From contig NZ_FMYQ01000024.1 in NCBI RefSeq assembly GCF_900096975.1, positions 58,161 through 122,160 on the forward strand: DNA of 64,000 nucleotides. Direction: 5' to 3'. The stretch's first letter is position 1. Each line of letters begins with the position of its first letter. This document shows, in pieces, positions 49,784-58,694 of this stretch. The notes under the pieces are model-generated. The model did no database searches. It saw only the letters and a list, made by a program, of their open reading frames with translations, and was not told the origin of the DNA. A program made the position numbers and the translations under genes. The DNA is from Paraburkholderia lycopersici. GTDB taxonomy: Bacteria; Pseudomonadota; Gammaproteobacteria; Burkholderiales; Burkholderiaceae.

Positions 49784-51415
49784 ATGAAATCGCCAAAGAA
49801 CATCGCACAACTTATCGCCGACGCGGGCAAGCGTCATGGCGTCCGCCGCATTTACGGCGTGCCCGGAGGCGGCAGCAGCCTCGACATCATCCAGGCGTTC
49901 GCCGCGCTCGACGTCCCGTTCGTGCTGGCCCATACGGAGGCCGCGGCCGGCATGATGGCGGCCGCCGAAGCCGAGGCGAGCGGTCGCCTCTCGATTGTCG
50001 TGACGACGCAGGGGCCGGGCACGGCAAGCGTCGCCAACGCCATCGCCCAGGCGAGCCTCGACCGCGCGCCGGTGCTGCTGATTACGGATGGCTGGACTAG
50101 CCGGCAGGCGCAAACGGATTCACACCAGGTATTCGATCAGCGCGCGCTGCTCAGCCCGCTCGTCAAGGCGCATTCGCGCCTCGAAGGCGACGGCGTCGAA
50201 GCAGAGATCGAGCGCCTCATTGCACTTGCCCATACCGAGCCGTGGGGACCGGTATACATCGAATTGACGGGCGAGAATGCGCGCAGGACACTCGATGCGT
50301 GCGCAACGACTGGCGATACGGCCGCGCCGCAAAAGGATGCCAATGCCGCGCCACGGCACGACGAAATCGCGGCGGCAACGGCGCTGATCGAGTCGGCGCG
50401 CCGCCCGGTCGTCATCGCTGGCCTCGAAACCCGGCTGCCCGAAGTCGCATCGAAGCTGCGCGCGTTCGTCGAGCGGCTCGATTGCCCGCTTTTCACGACC
50501 TATAAAGCGAAAGGTGTCGTGCCCGACGATGCCGCCCATTCGGTCGGCCTGTTCACGGGCGGGGCGCTCGAGCGCGAATGCGTCGGAAGTGCCGACTTGA
50601 TCGTGCTGTGCGGGCTGGACCCTGTCGAGCTGATCGGGCGGCCATGGGGATATGACGCGCCGGTGCTGGATATCGGGCCCGTCGAGCATCGGCCGCATTA
50701 CGTCGTGCCGCGCGCCACGGTGCGTTCGCCGATTGCCTCCGCGCTCGACGCACTAGCGGACGCGGGGCGCGCGCCTGGCTGGGAGCCGGGCGAGATCGCG
50801 CGACACAAGGCGCGCATGCGCGCGCGCCTTGCCTACGCCGGGCATGGCTCGGGACTCACGCCGGAGCAGGTCGTGACCCGCGCGTACGCGAGCGCAGAAG
50901 ATCTCGACGCGCGCGTGACCGTGGACGCGGGCGCGCACATGTTCTCCGCGATGGCGTTCTGGCGCGCGCGGCGCGGCGCGGACGTGCTCATATCGAACGG
51001 CCTGGCGTCGATGGCGTTTGCACTGCCGGCCGGCATCGCGGCGAGTCTCGCATCGCCCGGCCGGCAGGTCATCGCCTTCACGGGCGACGGCGGCTTGCTG
51101 ATGTGCATTGGCGAACTGGCCACAGCGGCCAGGGTGGGCGCAAAACTCTGCATCGTGGTATTCAACGATTCGACACTCTCGCTCATCCAGATCAAGCAGC
51201 AAGGGCGCGGGATGACGCGCGACGGCGTCGACTGGCCGCGCCAGAATTTTGCCGCGATCGCGCGCGGCTTCGGTTTGCCGGCCTGGTCCGTCTCGACGCC
51301 CGAGGCGTATGAGGCCGCGCTCGAGCGCGCGTGGGAAGCGCGAGGGCCCGTGCTCATCGACGCGCAGGTCGATCCGGGCGGCTATCTGGAGCAGTCGAAG
51401 GCGCTGCGCGGCTGA
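49784..51415 (+). CDS. Thiamine-diphosphate enzyme (acetolactate synthase/benzoylformate decarboxylase superfamily)
   Basis: A 543-residue ThDP enzyme with the usual three domains. The catalytic Glu52 that activates ThDP is in AHTEAAAGM. The Mg/ThDP motif is TGDGGLLMC...VVFND in the C-terminal third. YGVPGGGSSLDI, TTQGPGTASVANAIA and VLLITDGW are superfamily-wide. The catalytic His pair of pyruvate or benzoylformate decarboxylases is not obvious, so the reaction (2-oxoacid decarboxylation or carboligation) is inferred from context. It lies 71 bp after the lactonase gene and upstream of an aldehyde dehydrogenase, which fits 2-oxoacid to aldehyde. ATG 49784 has no strong Shine-Dalgarno site. 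Confidence 0.82.
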   Translation: MKSPKNIAQLIADAGKRHGVRRIYGVPGGGSSLDIIQAFAALDVPFVLAHTEAAAGMMAAAEAEASGRLSIVVTTQGPGTASVANAIAQASLDRAPVLLITDGWTSRQAQTDSHQVFDQRALLSPLVKAHSRLEGDGVEAEIERLIALAHTEPWGPVYIELTGENARRTLDACATTGDTAAPQKDANAAPRHDEIAAATALIESARRPVVIAGLETRLPEVASKLRAFVERLDCPLFTTYKAKGVVPDDAAHSVGLFTGGALERECVGSADLIVLCGLDPVELIGRPWGYDAPVLDIGPVEHRPHYVVPRATVRSPIASALDALADAGRAPGWEPGEIARHKARMRARLAYAGHGSGLTPEQVVTRAYASAEDLDARVTVDAGAHMFSAMAFWRARRGADVLISNGLASMAFALPAGIAASLASPGRQVIAFTGDGGLLMCIGELATAARVGAKLCIVVFNDSTLSLIQIKQQGRGMTRDGVDWPRQNFAAIARGFGLPAWSVSTPEAYEAALERAWEARGPVLIDAQVDPGGYLEQSKALRG

Positions 51416-51470
51416 ACGACTCGAACGCAGGCATACGGTCAATAACAAACAGGAACAAACAGGAGACTTC

Positions 51471-51713
51471 ATGAATCGCACATCCGCTGCCGGAAGGTCC
51501 AGGGCCGGCTGGTACTGGGCCTTCCTCGTCCCGCTCGCGCTGGTCGTTGGCGTGCCGCTCTACAACCGCGTGGAGCCCCGTCTGTGGGGCATCCCGTTCT
51601 TCTACTGGTCGCAACTGTTATTCGTGATTGTCGGGGCGCTGGTGACGGGGCTTGTCTATTGCCTCACGCCCAACTGCGGCTCGACGATGCCGCAAGACGG
51701 AGAAACGCCATGA
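51471..51713 (+). CDS. DUF3311 small membrane protein
   Basis: An 80-residue protein with two membrane helices: about residues 14-30 (WYWAFLVPLALVVGVPLY) and about 46-64 (SQLLFVIVGALVTGLVYCL). VEPRLWGIPFFYWSQL is the DUF3311 signature. These proteins are encoded directly before sodium:solute symporters and appear to be an accessory subunit. AGGAG lies 8 nt before ATG 51471, and the stop overlaps the symporter ATG. Confidence 0.9.
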   Translation: MNRTSAAGRSRAGWYWAFLVPLALVVGVPLYNRVEPRLWGIPFFYWSQLLFVIVGALVTGLVYCLTPNCGSTMPQDGETP

Positions 51714-53266
51714 ACGTCGTCGCCACCTCGGTGTTCGTTGCGCTTTTCCTGTTCGTGACAGTGGTTGGATTCATGGCCGCGCGATGGCGGCGCGGCAACC
51801 TCGACGAGTTGCACGAATGGGGACTGGGCGGCCGCCAGTTCGGCACCGTCGTGACCTGGTTCTTGCTGGGCGGCGACCTGTTCACCGCGTTCACCGTTGT
51901 CGCCATTCCGGCGCTTGCGTTCGGCACCGGCGCAATGGGCATGTTCGCCATTCCGTTCTGCATCGTGCTGTTCCCGTTCATCTTCATCATATTCCCGCGG
52001 CTCTGGAACATCGCGAAACAGCACGGCTACGTGACCGTGGCGGACTTCGTGCACGCGCGCTACGGCAGCAAGACGCTCGCGCTCGCCGTTGCCGTAACGG
52101 GGATCGTCGCGCTGATGCCTTATATCGCGCTCCAGCTGGTCGGTCTCGAAGTGGCGATCGGCGCGCTCGGTTTCGATACGACGGGTATTGCGGGCGATAT
52201 TCCCCTGACCATCGCCTTCGCGCTGCTCGCCGCCTATACGTGGAAGTCCGGACTGCGCGCACCGGCGCTGATCGCGGTGGTGAAAGACATGCTGATCTAC
52301 GTGACGGTCATCGCGGCCGCGATCATCATTCCGGGGCAGCTTGGCGGATTCGAGCACATCTTCGCGGCCGTGCCGCAGTCGAAGCTGTTGCTGCACTCGC
52401 CCACCGCGACAAGTCTCGATCAGTACAGCGTCTACGTTTCGCTCGCGATCGGCTCGGCAGTTTCGGCGGTGCTCTATCCTCACGCCGCCACGGCGCTGCT
52501 CTCGTCGAAATCCGGCAATACCGTGCGCCGGAACATGGCGCTGCTGCCGATGTACACGTTGCTGCTCGGCTTCATCACGCTGCTGGGCTACATGGCGATC
52601 GCGGCGGGCGTGCGCGACATGCCTGAGTTCGCGCGCTTTTTCACGGCGTATGGCGCGAACTTCGCGGTGCCCGCGCTGTTTCTGCACTTCTTCCCGTCGT
52701 GGCTGGCAGGGCTCGCGTTCGCAGCAATCGGCATCGGCGCGCTGGTGCCTGCGGCCATCATGTCGATCGCGGCCGCGAATCTCTATACGCGCAACGTGCA
52801 TCGTGCGTTCGTCAATCCGCATATGACGGGCGCAGACGAAACACGCGTGTCGAAGCTCGTCGCCGTGGTCGTGAAGATCGGCGCGGTGGCGATCATTTTC
52901 GCGCTTCCCGTGCACTACGCCACCGACTTTCAGTTGCTCGGCGGAGTGTGGATCATCCAGACGCTCCCGGCCGTGCTCTTCGGTCTTTTCGGCCGCAAGT
53001 TCGATCACCGGGGACTGCTGGGCGGCCTCGTGCTGGGTCTTGCCAGCGGAACGTGGATGGTCGCGCAGATGCATTTCAAATCGTCGGTCTATCCGCTCCA
53101 GTTCGGTGGCTATACGGTTCCGCTTTACTCGGCCATCTGGGCGCTGATTCTGAACATTGCTGTGGCGTGGGTGGTTAGCGCGCGCTTGAGAATTCTCCGC
53201 CCGGCGGGATCGAGCGATGACGGCCAGCCGGGCAGCGGCACGAAGAAAACCATGGAGGGTGTATGA
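51710..53266 (+). CDS. Sodium:solute symporter, monocarboxylate-type
   Basis: A 518-residue SSS-family transporter with about 13 helices. NLDELHEWGLGGRQFGTVVTWFLLGGDLFTAFTVVAIP (in part) is the N-terminal SSS core; IVALMPYIALQLVGLEVAI and MSIAAANLYTRNV are further family parts. The relatives with a DUF3311 partner (MctP type) carry lactate, pyruvate and other monocarboxylates. It overlaps the DUF3311 gene and the aldehyde dehydrogenase gene by 4 nt each, so the three are tightly coupled. It likely imports the hydroxyacid or oxoacid of this pathway. Confidence 0.9.
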   Translation: MNVVATSVFVALFLFVTVVGFMAARWRRGNLDELHEWGLGGRQFGTVVTWFLLGGDLFTAFTVVAIPALAFGTGAMGMFAIPFCIVLFPFIFIIFPRLWNIAKQHGYVTVADFVHARYGSKTLALAVAVTGIVALMPYIALQLVGLEVAIGALGFDTTGIAGDIPLTIAFALLAAYTWKSGLRAPALIAVVKDMLIYVTVIAAAIIIPGQLGGFEHIFAAVPQSKLLLHSPTATSLDQYSVYVSLAIGSAVSAVLYPHAATALLSSKSGNTVRRNMALLPMYTLLLGFITLLGYMAIAAGVRDMPEFARFFTAYGANFAVPALFLHFFPSWLAGLAFAAIGIGALVPAAIMSIAAANLYTRNVHRAFVNPHMTGADETRVSKLVAVVVKIGAVAIIFALPVHYATDFQLLGGVWIIQTLPAVLFGLFGRKFDHRGLLGGLVLGLASGTWMVAQMHFKSSVYPLQFGGYTVPLYSAIWALILNIAVAWVVSARLRILRPAGSSDDGQPGSGTKKTMEGV

Positions 53267-54765
53267 ACAGTATCGATCCGCAGGCCGGTCGCCCGCGCTA
53301 CGGCAACTACATTGGCGGCCGGCACGTCGCGGCGCGCGAAAGGGAAAGCTTCCTCTCGATCAATCCCACGACCGGGCGCGAGTGGGGCACGTTCGCCTTG
53401 TCGACGGCGGCAGATGTCGACGATGCCGTGCTCGCCGCGAGCGCCGCGCTCAAGGGACCGTGGGGGCGGCTTTCGGCAAGCGCGCGCGGGCGCCTGCTGA
53501 TTGCGTGGGGCGAGAAGATCGCCGGGCACGCGCTGGCGATCGCCACGCTGGAGACAGAGCAAAACGGCAAGCTGCTCGCCGAAATGCAGGCACAAGCAAA
53601 GATCGTGAAGGACTGGCTGTTTTACTTCGGCGGCCTGGCCGACAAGGTGGAAGGCAGGGTCATTCCGCTGGAACGCCCGAGCGTGCTCAATTACACGCTG
53701 CGCGAACCGCTTGGCGTCGTGGGTGTGATCGTGCCGTGGAACTCTCCCACGCTCATCACGATCATGAGCATGGCGCCTGCGCTCGCAGCGGGCAACACGG
53801 TCGTGCTCAAGCCCTCGGAAGTCACGTCCGCGTCGGCGTTCGAGCTTGCGCGGCTTGCGGAAGAGGCCGGCATACCGGCCGGTGTGATCAACGTCGTGAC
53901 GGGCGCGCGCGAATCGGGCGACGCCCTCGTCACGCACCCGGGCGTTGCCAAGATCATCTTCACCGGCAGCGAACCGGCTGGCCGCAGCATCGCCGCGAAA
54001 GCGGGCAGCCGGCTGGCGGGCTGCACGCTCGAGCTGGGTGGCAAGAGCGCGAATATCGTGTTCGAGGACGCGCGGCTCGATCAGGCCGAAGCCGGTGTGC
54101 TGGCGGGCATTTTTGCGGCGGCCGGTCAGACCTGCATCGCGGGTTCGCGCGCGTATGTGCATCGCTCGATCTATGAGCCGTTCGTCGAGCGGCTGGTCGC
54201 GCGCGCGCGGCAGATCCGGCTCGGCAATCCGCTCCTGGCCGACACGCAGATGGGCCCGGTGGCGACTTCGGCCCAGTTGAACAAGGACGTGACCATGGTC
54301 GGCCACGCGCAGGAGGATGGCGCCGAGCTGTTATGCGGCGGCAGGCGCGCGACCGTGCCCGGCTACGAAGACGGCCTTTTCTTCGAACCGACCATCTTCG
54401 GCGGCGCAACGCGCGCGAATCGCATCATGAACGAGGAAGTGTTCGGTCCGGTGCTTTGCGTGACGCCGTTCGACGACGACGAGGAAGTCCTCGCCGAAGC
54501 GAACGGCACGCGCTTCGGCCTTGCTGCGGGCATGTGGACGTGCAATCTCCAGCGGGCCCACTCCTTCGCGAAGCGGCTTGAGGCAGGCACCGTGTGGATC
54601 AACATGTACCGCGCGCTGGCTTTCAACTCCCCGTTTGGCGGCTACAAGGCGAGCGGCGTGGGCCGTGTCAACGGGGCACAGGCGATCGAGCAATATCTGC
54701 AGACCAAGAGCGTGTGGTGCGAACTCGGCGACGAGGTGCAGGATCCGTTCGTGCTGCGCACCTGA
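53263..54765 (+). CDS. NAD(P)-dependent aldehyde dehydrogenase
   Basis: A 500-residue ALDH with all catalytic residues: PWNSP (Asn), LELGGKSANIVF (Glu) and GQTCIAGSR (Cys). The Rossmann part has LKPSEVTSASAFELARL and GSEPAGRSIAAKAG. EVFGPVLCVTPF and INMYRALAFNSPFGGYKASG are the C-terminal signatures. It should oxidise the aldehyde from the ThDP enzyme to the acid. It overlaps the symporter stop by 4 nt. A perfect 28-bp inverted repeat follows the stop. The sequence does not define the aldehyde. Confidence 0.92.
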   Translation: MNSIDPQAGRPRYGNYIGGRHVAARERESFLSINPTTGREWGTFALSTAADVDDAVLAASAALKGPWGRLSASARGRLLIAWGEKIAGHALAIATLETEQNGKLLAEMQAQAKIVKDWLFYFGGLADKVEGRVIPLERPSVLNYTLREPLGVVGVIVPWNSPTLITIMSMAPALAAGNTVVLKPSEVTSASAFELARLAEEAGIPAGVINVVTGARESGDALVTHPGVAKIIFTGSEPAGRSIAAKAGSRLAGCTLELGGKSANIVFEDARLDQAEAGVLAGIFAAAGQTCIAGSRAYVHRSIYEPFVERLVARARQIRLGNPLLADTQMGPVATSAQLNKDVTMVGHAQEDGAELLCGGRRATVPGYEDGLFFEPTIFGGATRANRIMNEEVFGPVLCVTPFDDDEEVLAEANGTRFGLAAGMWTCNLQRAHSFAKRLEAGTVWINMYRALAFNSPFGGYKASGVGRVNGAQAIEQYLQTKSVWCELGDEVQDPFVLRT

Positions 54766-54775
54766 CGCCGTGCGC

Positions 54776-54803
54776 GGGACGCGCCTCGCGCGAGGCGCGT
54801 CCC
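54776..54803 (+). terminator. Perfect 28-bp palindrome after the aldehyde dehydrogenase gene
   Basis: Arms GGGACGCGCCTCGC and its exact complement meet without a spacer, giving a 12-bp stem with a 4-nt loop. There is no U-tract, so it may be a 3'-end stabiliser or a Rho-linked end rather than a classic terminator. Confidence 0.55.
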
Positions 54804-54911
54804 GTGTTGGCCATTGCAACGAGGACAGGCCAGGCCGCTGTCCGAGCGATCCGGAATGGAATCATTTCATTGAAATAAATAAGGATAACGAATTTACCAA
54901 AGGAGACTTAA

Positions 54912-56150
54912 ATGAAGTTTGGAAGACTGACGATTGCCGCAGCCGTTAGCGCGCTGGCGGGCACGCCGTTCGCGTTCGCGCAAAGCAGTGTCACGCTCTA
55001 TGGCGTGATCGACGCAGGCCTCAACTACACGAGCAACGCTCAGACCGGACGCACTGCCAACGGCTTGCAGGGCGCCAATCAGTACTCGCTTCAGGACGGC
55101 GCGACCGGCGGCATTCGCGGCAGCCGCTGGGGCCTCAGGGGAACCGAAGATCTGGGCGGTGGCCTGAAGGCGATTCTCGTGCTCGAAAACGGCTTTGCGA
55201 TCGGCAATGGAACACTGGCGCAAGGCGGGGCCGAATTCGGACGGCAGGCGTATGTCGGACTGCAGAATCCCTACGGTACGGTGACGCTCGGGCGGCAGTA
55301 CGACTCGGTCGTCGACTATACGCAGCTTTTCCAGTCCGGCGCGATCTGGGCCGGCTACCTCGGAGCGCATGCAGGCGACGTGGATAACACCCTGAACACA
55401 CGCCGCATCAATAACGCCGTCAAGTTTGCCAGCGCCGAATATCACGGACTGCGTTTCGGCGGTCTCTACAGCTTCGGCGGTGTGCCCGGCTCAGTGGGCC
55501 GCGATCAGGTGTGGTCGCTCGGCGCGTCGTATTACGCCGGGCCCTTTGGCCTGGGAGTGGGCTATCTCAACGCGCGCAACCCGAACCTTTCCTTCTACGG
55601 CACGAACCCCAATGCGGGCACGACCGCTGCCAGCAATAACCTTGGCAGCCTCGGTTCTGCGACTTCGCCGCAGTCGAACCCGATCTACGCAGGCTATGCA
55701 TCGGCCTCGACGACGCAGATCGTCAGCGCCGCCGGCTCGTATCAACTGGGCAGCGCGACGTTCGGGGTGAACTACTCCAATGTGCAGTTCCGCGGTCTTG
55801 GGTCGAACTCCGGGCCGAATCCGCTGGGCTATTCGGGCAATGCGTCGTTCGACAATGTCGAGGCGAATTTCAAGTATCAGATCAGCCCGGCGTGGCTTGG
55901 CGGGCTCGCTTACGTGTATACGCACGCGGGCGGCGCGGACAACCGCGGCGTGGCGCTCTATCACCAGGTTCAGGCGGGCACCGACTACTTCCTCTCGAAG
56001 CGCACCGATACCTATCTGATCGTCGTGTACCAGCACGCGAGCGGAACCGATTCGTTCGGTCAGCCGGCGGTGACCTATATCACCGGGCAAACCCCTTCGG
56101 CGAGCAATCACCAGATCGCTGTGCGCGTTGGCATTACCCATCGCTTCTAG
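54912..56150 (+). CDS. Gram-negative porin, 412 aa
   Basis: The fourth porin. The signal peptide (about residues 1-21, ending FAFA) precedes QSSVTLYGVIDAGLNY. Markers are RWGLRGTEDLGGGLKAILVLENGF, QAYVGLQNPYGTVTLGRQYD and the C-terminal VGITHRF. AAAGGAG lies upstream of the ATG. It is 146 bp downstream of the aldehyde dehydrogenase gene. ATTTCATTGAAAT (54864-54876), a 13-bp palindrome, lies 36 bp before the ATG. An intrinsic terminator follows at 56170. It may admit the substrate of this catabolic block. Confidence 0.93.
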   Translation: MKFGRLTIAAAVSALAGTPFAFAQSSVTLYGVIDAGLNYTSNAQTGRTANGLQGANQYSLQDGATGGIRGSRWGLRGTEDLGGGLKAILVLENGFAIGNGTLAQGGAEFGRQAYVGLQNPYGTVTLGRQYDSVVDYTQLFQSGAIWAGYLGAHAGDVDNTLNTRRINNAVKFASAEYHGLRFGGLYSFGGVPGSVGRDQVWSLGASYYAGPFGLGVGYLNARNPNLSFYGTNPNAGTTAASNNLGSLGSATSPQSNPIYAGYASASTTQIVSAAGSYQLGSATFGVNYSNVQFRGLGSNSGPNPLGYSGNASFDNVEANFKYQISPAWLGGLAYVYTHAGGADNRGVALYHQVQAGTDYFLSKRTDTYLIVVYQHASGTDSFGQPAVTYITGQTPSASNHQIAVRVGITHRF

Positions 56151-56169
56151 TCTGGAGCGCTGTGTGAAC

Positions 56170-56197
56170 GGCGGCCGGTTCTCCGGCCGCCTTCTCC
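56170..56197 (+). terminator. Intrinsic terminator after the porin
   Basis: GGCGGCCGG / CCGGCCGCC, a perfect 9-bp stem with a TTCT loop, followed by TTCTCCC. It is also the end region for the convergent CitE-like gene. Confidence 0.65.
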
Positions 56198-56229
56198 CAT
56201 TTCTGGAGTCACGTCGAATGCTGAGCCGC

Positions 56230-57072
56230 TCAGCGAGCGGCCGCAAGAATGAGCCGGGCGCGCTGGATCACGGGCGCGTCGATCATCTTGCCGTCGAGCA
56301 CCGTTGCCGATCCCGAACTGGCGTCGGCGGCATCGATCACGCGTTGCGCCCAGACGCGCTCCTCCATGGCGGGCGCAAAACCGCGATGCGTCGGCGCGAT
56401 CTGGCGCGGGTGGATACACAGGCGCCCGCCAAAGCCGAAGCGCCGCGCGCGCCTTGCGGCGGCTTCGATGGCCTCGGCGTCGTCGATGGTGGTGGTCACG
56501 CCATCCACAGCACTGCCGATGCCGGCCACACGCGAAGCGAAGGTCATGAGCGAACGGAAGTACGACAGCTCTTCGCCGTCCCCGCCGATACCGGTGTCTA
56601 CCTGAAAGTCGACGGTGCCGAACGCGAGCCGCTCGACGCCGGGCGCCGAGGCGATTTCGTGTATCGCCGCAAAGGCCGCGGCCGATTCGAGCAGCGGCAC
56701 GAGGTGCAGGCCCGCGCGAGCGCGCGCCTGTACCGCTCCGAGCGCCGAGGTATCGGCAGCCTTGGGCAGCATGATGCCGCGCACCTCGGGATGGGCGGCG
56801 AAGGCGCCGACGTCGTCGGCGAACCACGCCGTTTCGGCGCCATTGATTCGCACGTAGACGGCGCGACGTCCTCCGGCTGCGCCAGTGTCGAGCCATGTCG
56901 CGACGGCGTCGCGTGCGCGTGTTTTGTCTTGCGACGCGACGGCGTCTTCGAGATCGACGATGACGGCGTCCGCGCCCGCAGCCAGTGCCTTGTCGAAGCG
57001 ATCCGGGCGGTCGCCCGGTACGAAGAGCCAGGAGCGGGGTTCGTCGTGTGTGTCGGAAGGTGAATTGGACAT
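56230..57072 (-). CDS. HpcH/HpaI aldolase - citrate lyase beta (CitE)-like C-C lyase
   Basis: A 280-residue CitE-family protein. RSWLFVPGDRPDRFDKAL starts the barrel, VIVDLEDAV has the metal-proximal Glu/Asp, VRINGAET the Arg, then IMLPKA, LVPLLESAAAF and LAFGTVDFQVDTGIGGD. The C-terminal part is ARRFGFGGRLCIHPRQI. Relatives cleave malyl-CoA, citramalyl-CoA or methylmalyl-CoA to acetyl- or propionyl-CoA plus pyruvate or glyoxylate. ATG 57072 fits the family start; ATG 57126 overlaps the MFS stop. It follows the MFS gene by 37 bp in the same direction. With the CoA-transferases, acyl-CoA dehydrogenase and hydratase opposite, it would catalyse the last step. Confidence 0.85.
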   Translation of the reverse strand: MSNSPSDTHDEPRSWLFVPGDRPDRFDKALAAGADAVIVDLEDAVASQDKTRARDAVATWLDTGAAGGRRAVYVRINGAETAWFADDVGAFAAHPEVRGIMLPKAADTSALGAVQARARAGLHLVPLLESAAAFAAIHEIASAPGVERLAFGTVDFQVDTGIGGDGEELSYFRSLMTFASRVAGIGSAVDGVTTTIDDAEAIEAAARRARRFGFGGRLCIHPRQIAPTHRGFAPAMEERVWAQRVIDAADASSGSATVLDGKMIDAPVIQRARLILAAAR

Positions 57073-57109
57073 GGCAATGGAATGAAAAGTGAACGATGAC
57101 AGGAAAGGG

Positions 57110-58516
57110 CTAAGACTCTTGCCCATGGCTGCCGCTTACGAGAGCGGAGAGACTCTGGTTCGAAGCATCGGCATCCTCCTCGGGTGCAAGCGTTTCGAGC
57201 GAGAAACCGCGTGTTTCGATGCCGAACACGGCCACCACGAGGATCTGCACGACGAGGAGCCCCAGCATGGCGGCGACCACGCCCGGGAGCTGATAGCGGC
57301 CATACAGCCAGACGACGAGCCACGGCGTGAGCACGGTCATCAGGCGGCCCAGCGTGTTGCAGAACCCGGAGCCGCGCATGCGCAGATCGGTGGGGAAAAG
57401 CTCGGGAACGTAAAGGGCCCACGCGAAGGCCACCATCGCGTAGATCGTGGTCACGAGCGCAAAGCCGATAACGGCGAGCAGAGCGGGCGCCGAAACGTTC
57501 GGATAGAGCGCCCCGAGCACGATAGCCAGTGCAGAAAAGATCACGTTGCCGGGCTTTCGGCCGACGCGGTCGCCCGACAGCATGCCGATAACGCCGCCGA
57601 CCGGGCCGCCAAGCGACATGAGCGTGGCGAAGCCGAGCGAGCTCACGATGCTCATGCCGCTTTTGGCCATGAACGAGGGGATCCACGCAATGAAGCCGTA
57701 GATCACGGTATTGAGCACGATGAGGATGACGCTCGCCACGAGCGTGCGGCGGATCAACGCCCGCGAGAAAAGCGCCGTGAACGGCCGCTGACGCCTGGGT
57801 TGCCTGAGCTGAGGCGAAACGGGCGGCAGCGATTGCACGTTCCCCGCTTCCGCTTCGATCGCGGCGAGTACCCGCTCCGCTTCGTCGTTGCGGCCGTGCG
57901 CTTCGAGCCAGCGCGGCGATTCCGGCATCTTCTTGCGCAGATACCAGACGACGAGGGCGCCGGTACCGACGATTACGAACATCCATCGCCAGCCGTAGCG
58001 CGGAATGATGAGGTAGCCGAGCAGGGCGGAAACGAACAGCGAGAGATTGGTCAGCGCGGACAGCGCCGAGCCCCAGCGGCCGCGCTGCGCCGGCGGCACG
58101 AATTCGCTCACGGTGACGTAGCCGACGACAATCTCGGCGCCAAGGCCGATCCCCATGAAAAAGCGCGCGGAGACGAGCCATGTCATGTTCGGCGCGCAGG
58201 CGCCCGCGAGCGAGGCCACGCCGAACAGCAGCAGGTTGGCCTGATACGAAAAGCGCCGTCCATAGCGGTCGCCGAGCACACCGGCGAGCCACGCACCCAG
58301 CACCATGCCGGCGAAAGTGAGCGAGACGAATTGCGCGTTATGCGCGAGATCGGACCAGCCGCTCTTGAGCAGCGCGCTGAGCACGGCTGCGCCCAGATAA
58401 ATCTCGAAGCCGTCGAGGAACATGCCCCCGGCGACGAGACCCACGATGCGCCAATGAAATCGCGATACCGGCAGCCGGTCGAGGCGCGCGCCGGCGTTGG
58501 GGCTTGTTGTTTGCAT
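57110..58516 (-). CDS. MFS transporter, organic-acid/sugar porter type
   Basis: A 468-residue transporter with about 12 helices. IVGLVAGGMFLDGFEIYLGAAVL has the acidic helix-1 motif, GVLGDRYGRRFSYQ the loop motif, and MGIGLGAEIVVGYVTVSEFVPPAQRGRW the SP-family-like segment; the middle loop is PESPRWLEAHGRNDEAERVL. This is the sugar/organic-acid porter group. ATG 58516 has AAGGAGA just upstream. It is transcribed with the CitE-like gene and divergent from the acyl-CoA dehydrogenase operon; an exact copy of the operator motif lies 56 bp upstream of its start. It probably brings in the dicarboxylic or hydroxy acid of that pathway. Confidence 0.88.
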   Translation of the reverse strand: MQTTSPNAGARLDRLPVSRFHWRIVGLVAGGMFLDGFEIYLGAAVLSALLKSGWSDLAHNAQFVSLTFAGMVLGAWLAGVLGDRYGRRFSYQANLLLFGVASLAGACAPNMTWLVSARFFMGIGLGAEIVVGYVTVSEFVPPAQRGRWGSALSALTNLSLFVSALLGYLIIPRYGWRWMFVIVGTGALVVWYLRKKMPESPRWLEAHGRNDEAERVLAAIEAEAGNVQSLPPVSPQLRQPRRQRPFTALFSRALIRRTLVASVILIVLNTVIYGFIAWIPSFMAKSGMSIVSSLGFATLMSLGGPVGGVIGMLSGDRVGRKPGNVIFSALAIVLGALYPNVSAPALLAVIGFALVTTIYAMVAFAWALYVPELFPTDLRMRGSGFCNTLGRLMTVLTPWLVVWLYGRYQLPGVVAAMLGLLVVQILVVAVFGIETRGFSLETLAPEEDADASNQSLSALVSGSHGQES

Positions 58517-58571
58517 AACGTCTCCTTTGCGTCGCCGCATCGCGCGCGACGCCCACCGTGATTGAGCGTAT

Positions 58572-58585
58572 ACATGTACGGACAA
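58572..58585. promoter_or_regulatory. GntR operator candidate facing the MFS-CitE genes
   Basis: ACATGTACGGACAA, the exact reverse complement of TTGTCCGTACATGT at 58694-58707, 122 bp away. Confidence 0.65.
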
Positions 58586-58665
58586 GATGAGAGCAGCGCT
58601 ATGCCGGTAAACACCAGGTATCGCCATATTCAGATGGGAATGCAACGAAATCTACGAGCCCATGG

Positions 58666-58694
58666 TTGACATCGTGAGATCTCACGAATAGAGT
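58666..58694 (+). promoter_or_regulatory. Promoter of the acyl-CoA dehydrogenase operon, palindrome in spacer
   Basis: TTGACA (58666-58671) and TAGAGT (58689-58694) with a 17-bp spacer. The spacer contains a perfect 14-bp palindrome, CGTGAGATCTCACG (58673-58686), which is probably a second operator. Confidence 0.65.

Noticed and set aside
47294..54765. A mandelate operon in the strict sense (mdlABCD)
   Set aside because: No racemase is present, the ThDP protein lacks an obvious benzoylformate-decarboxylase His pair, and a lactonase leads the operon. I kept the comparison only as an analogy of reaction order.
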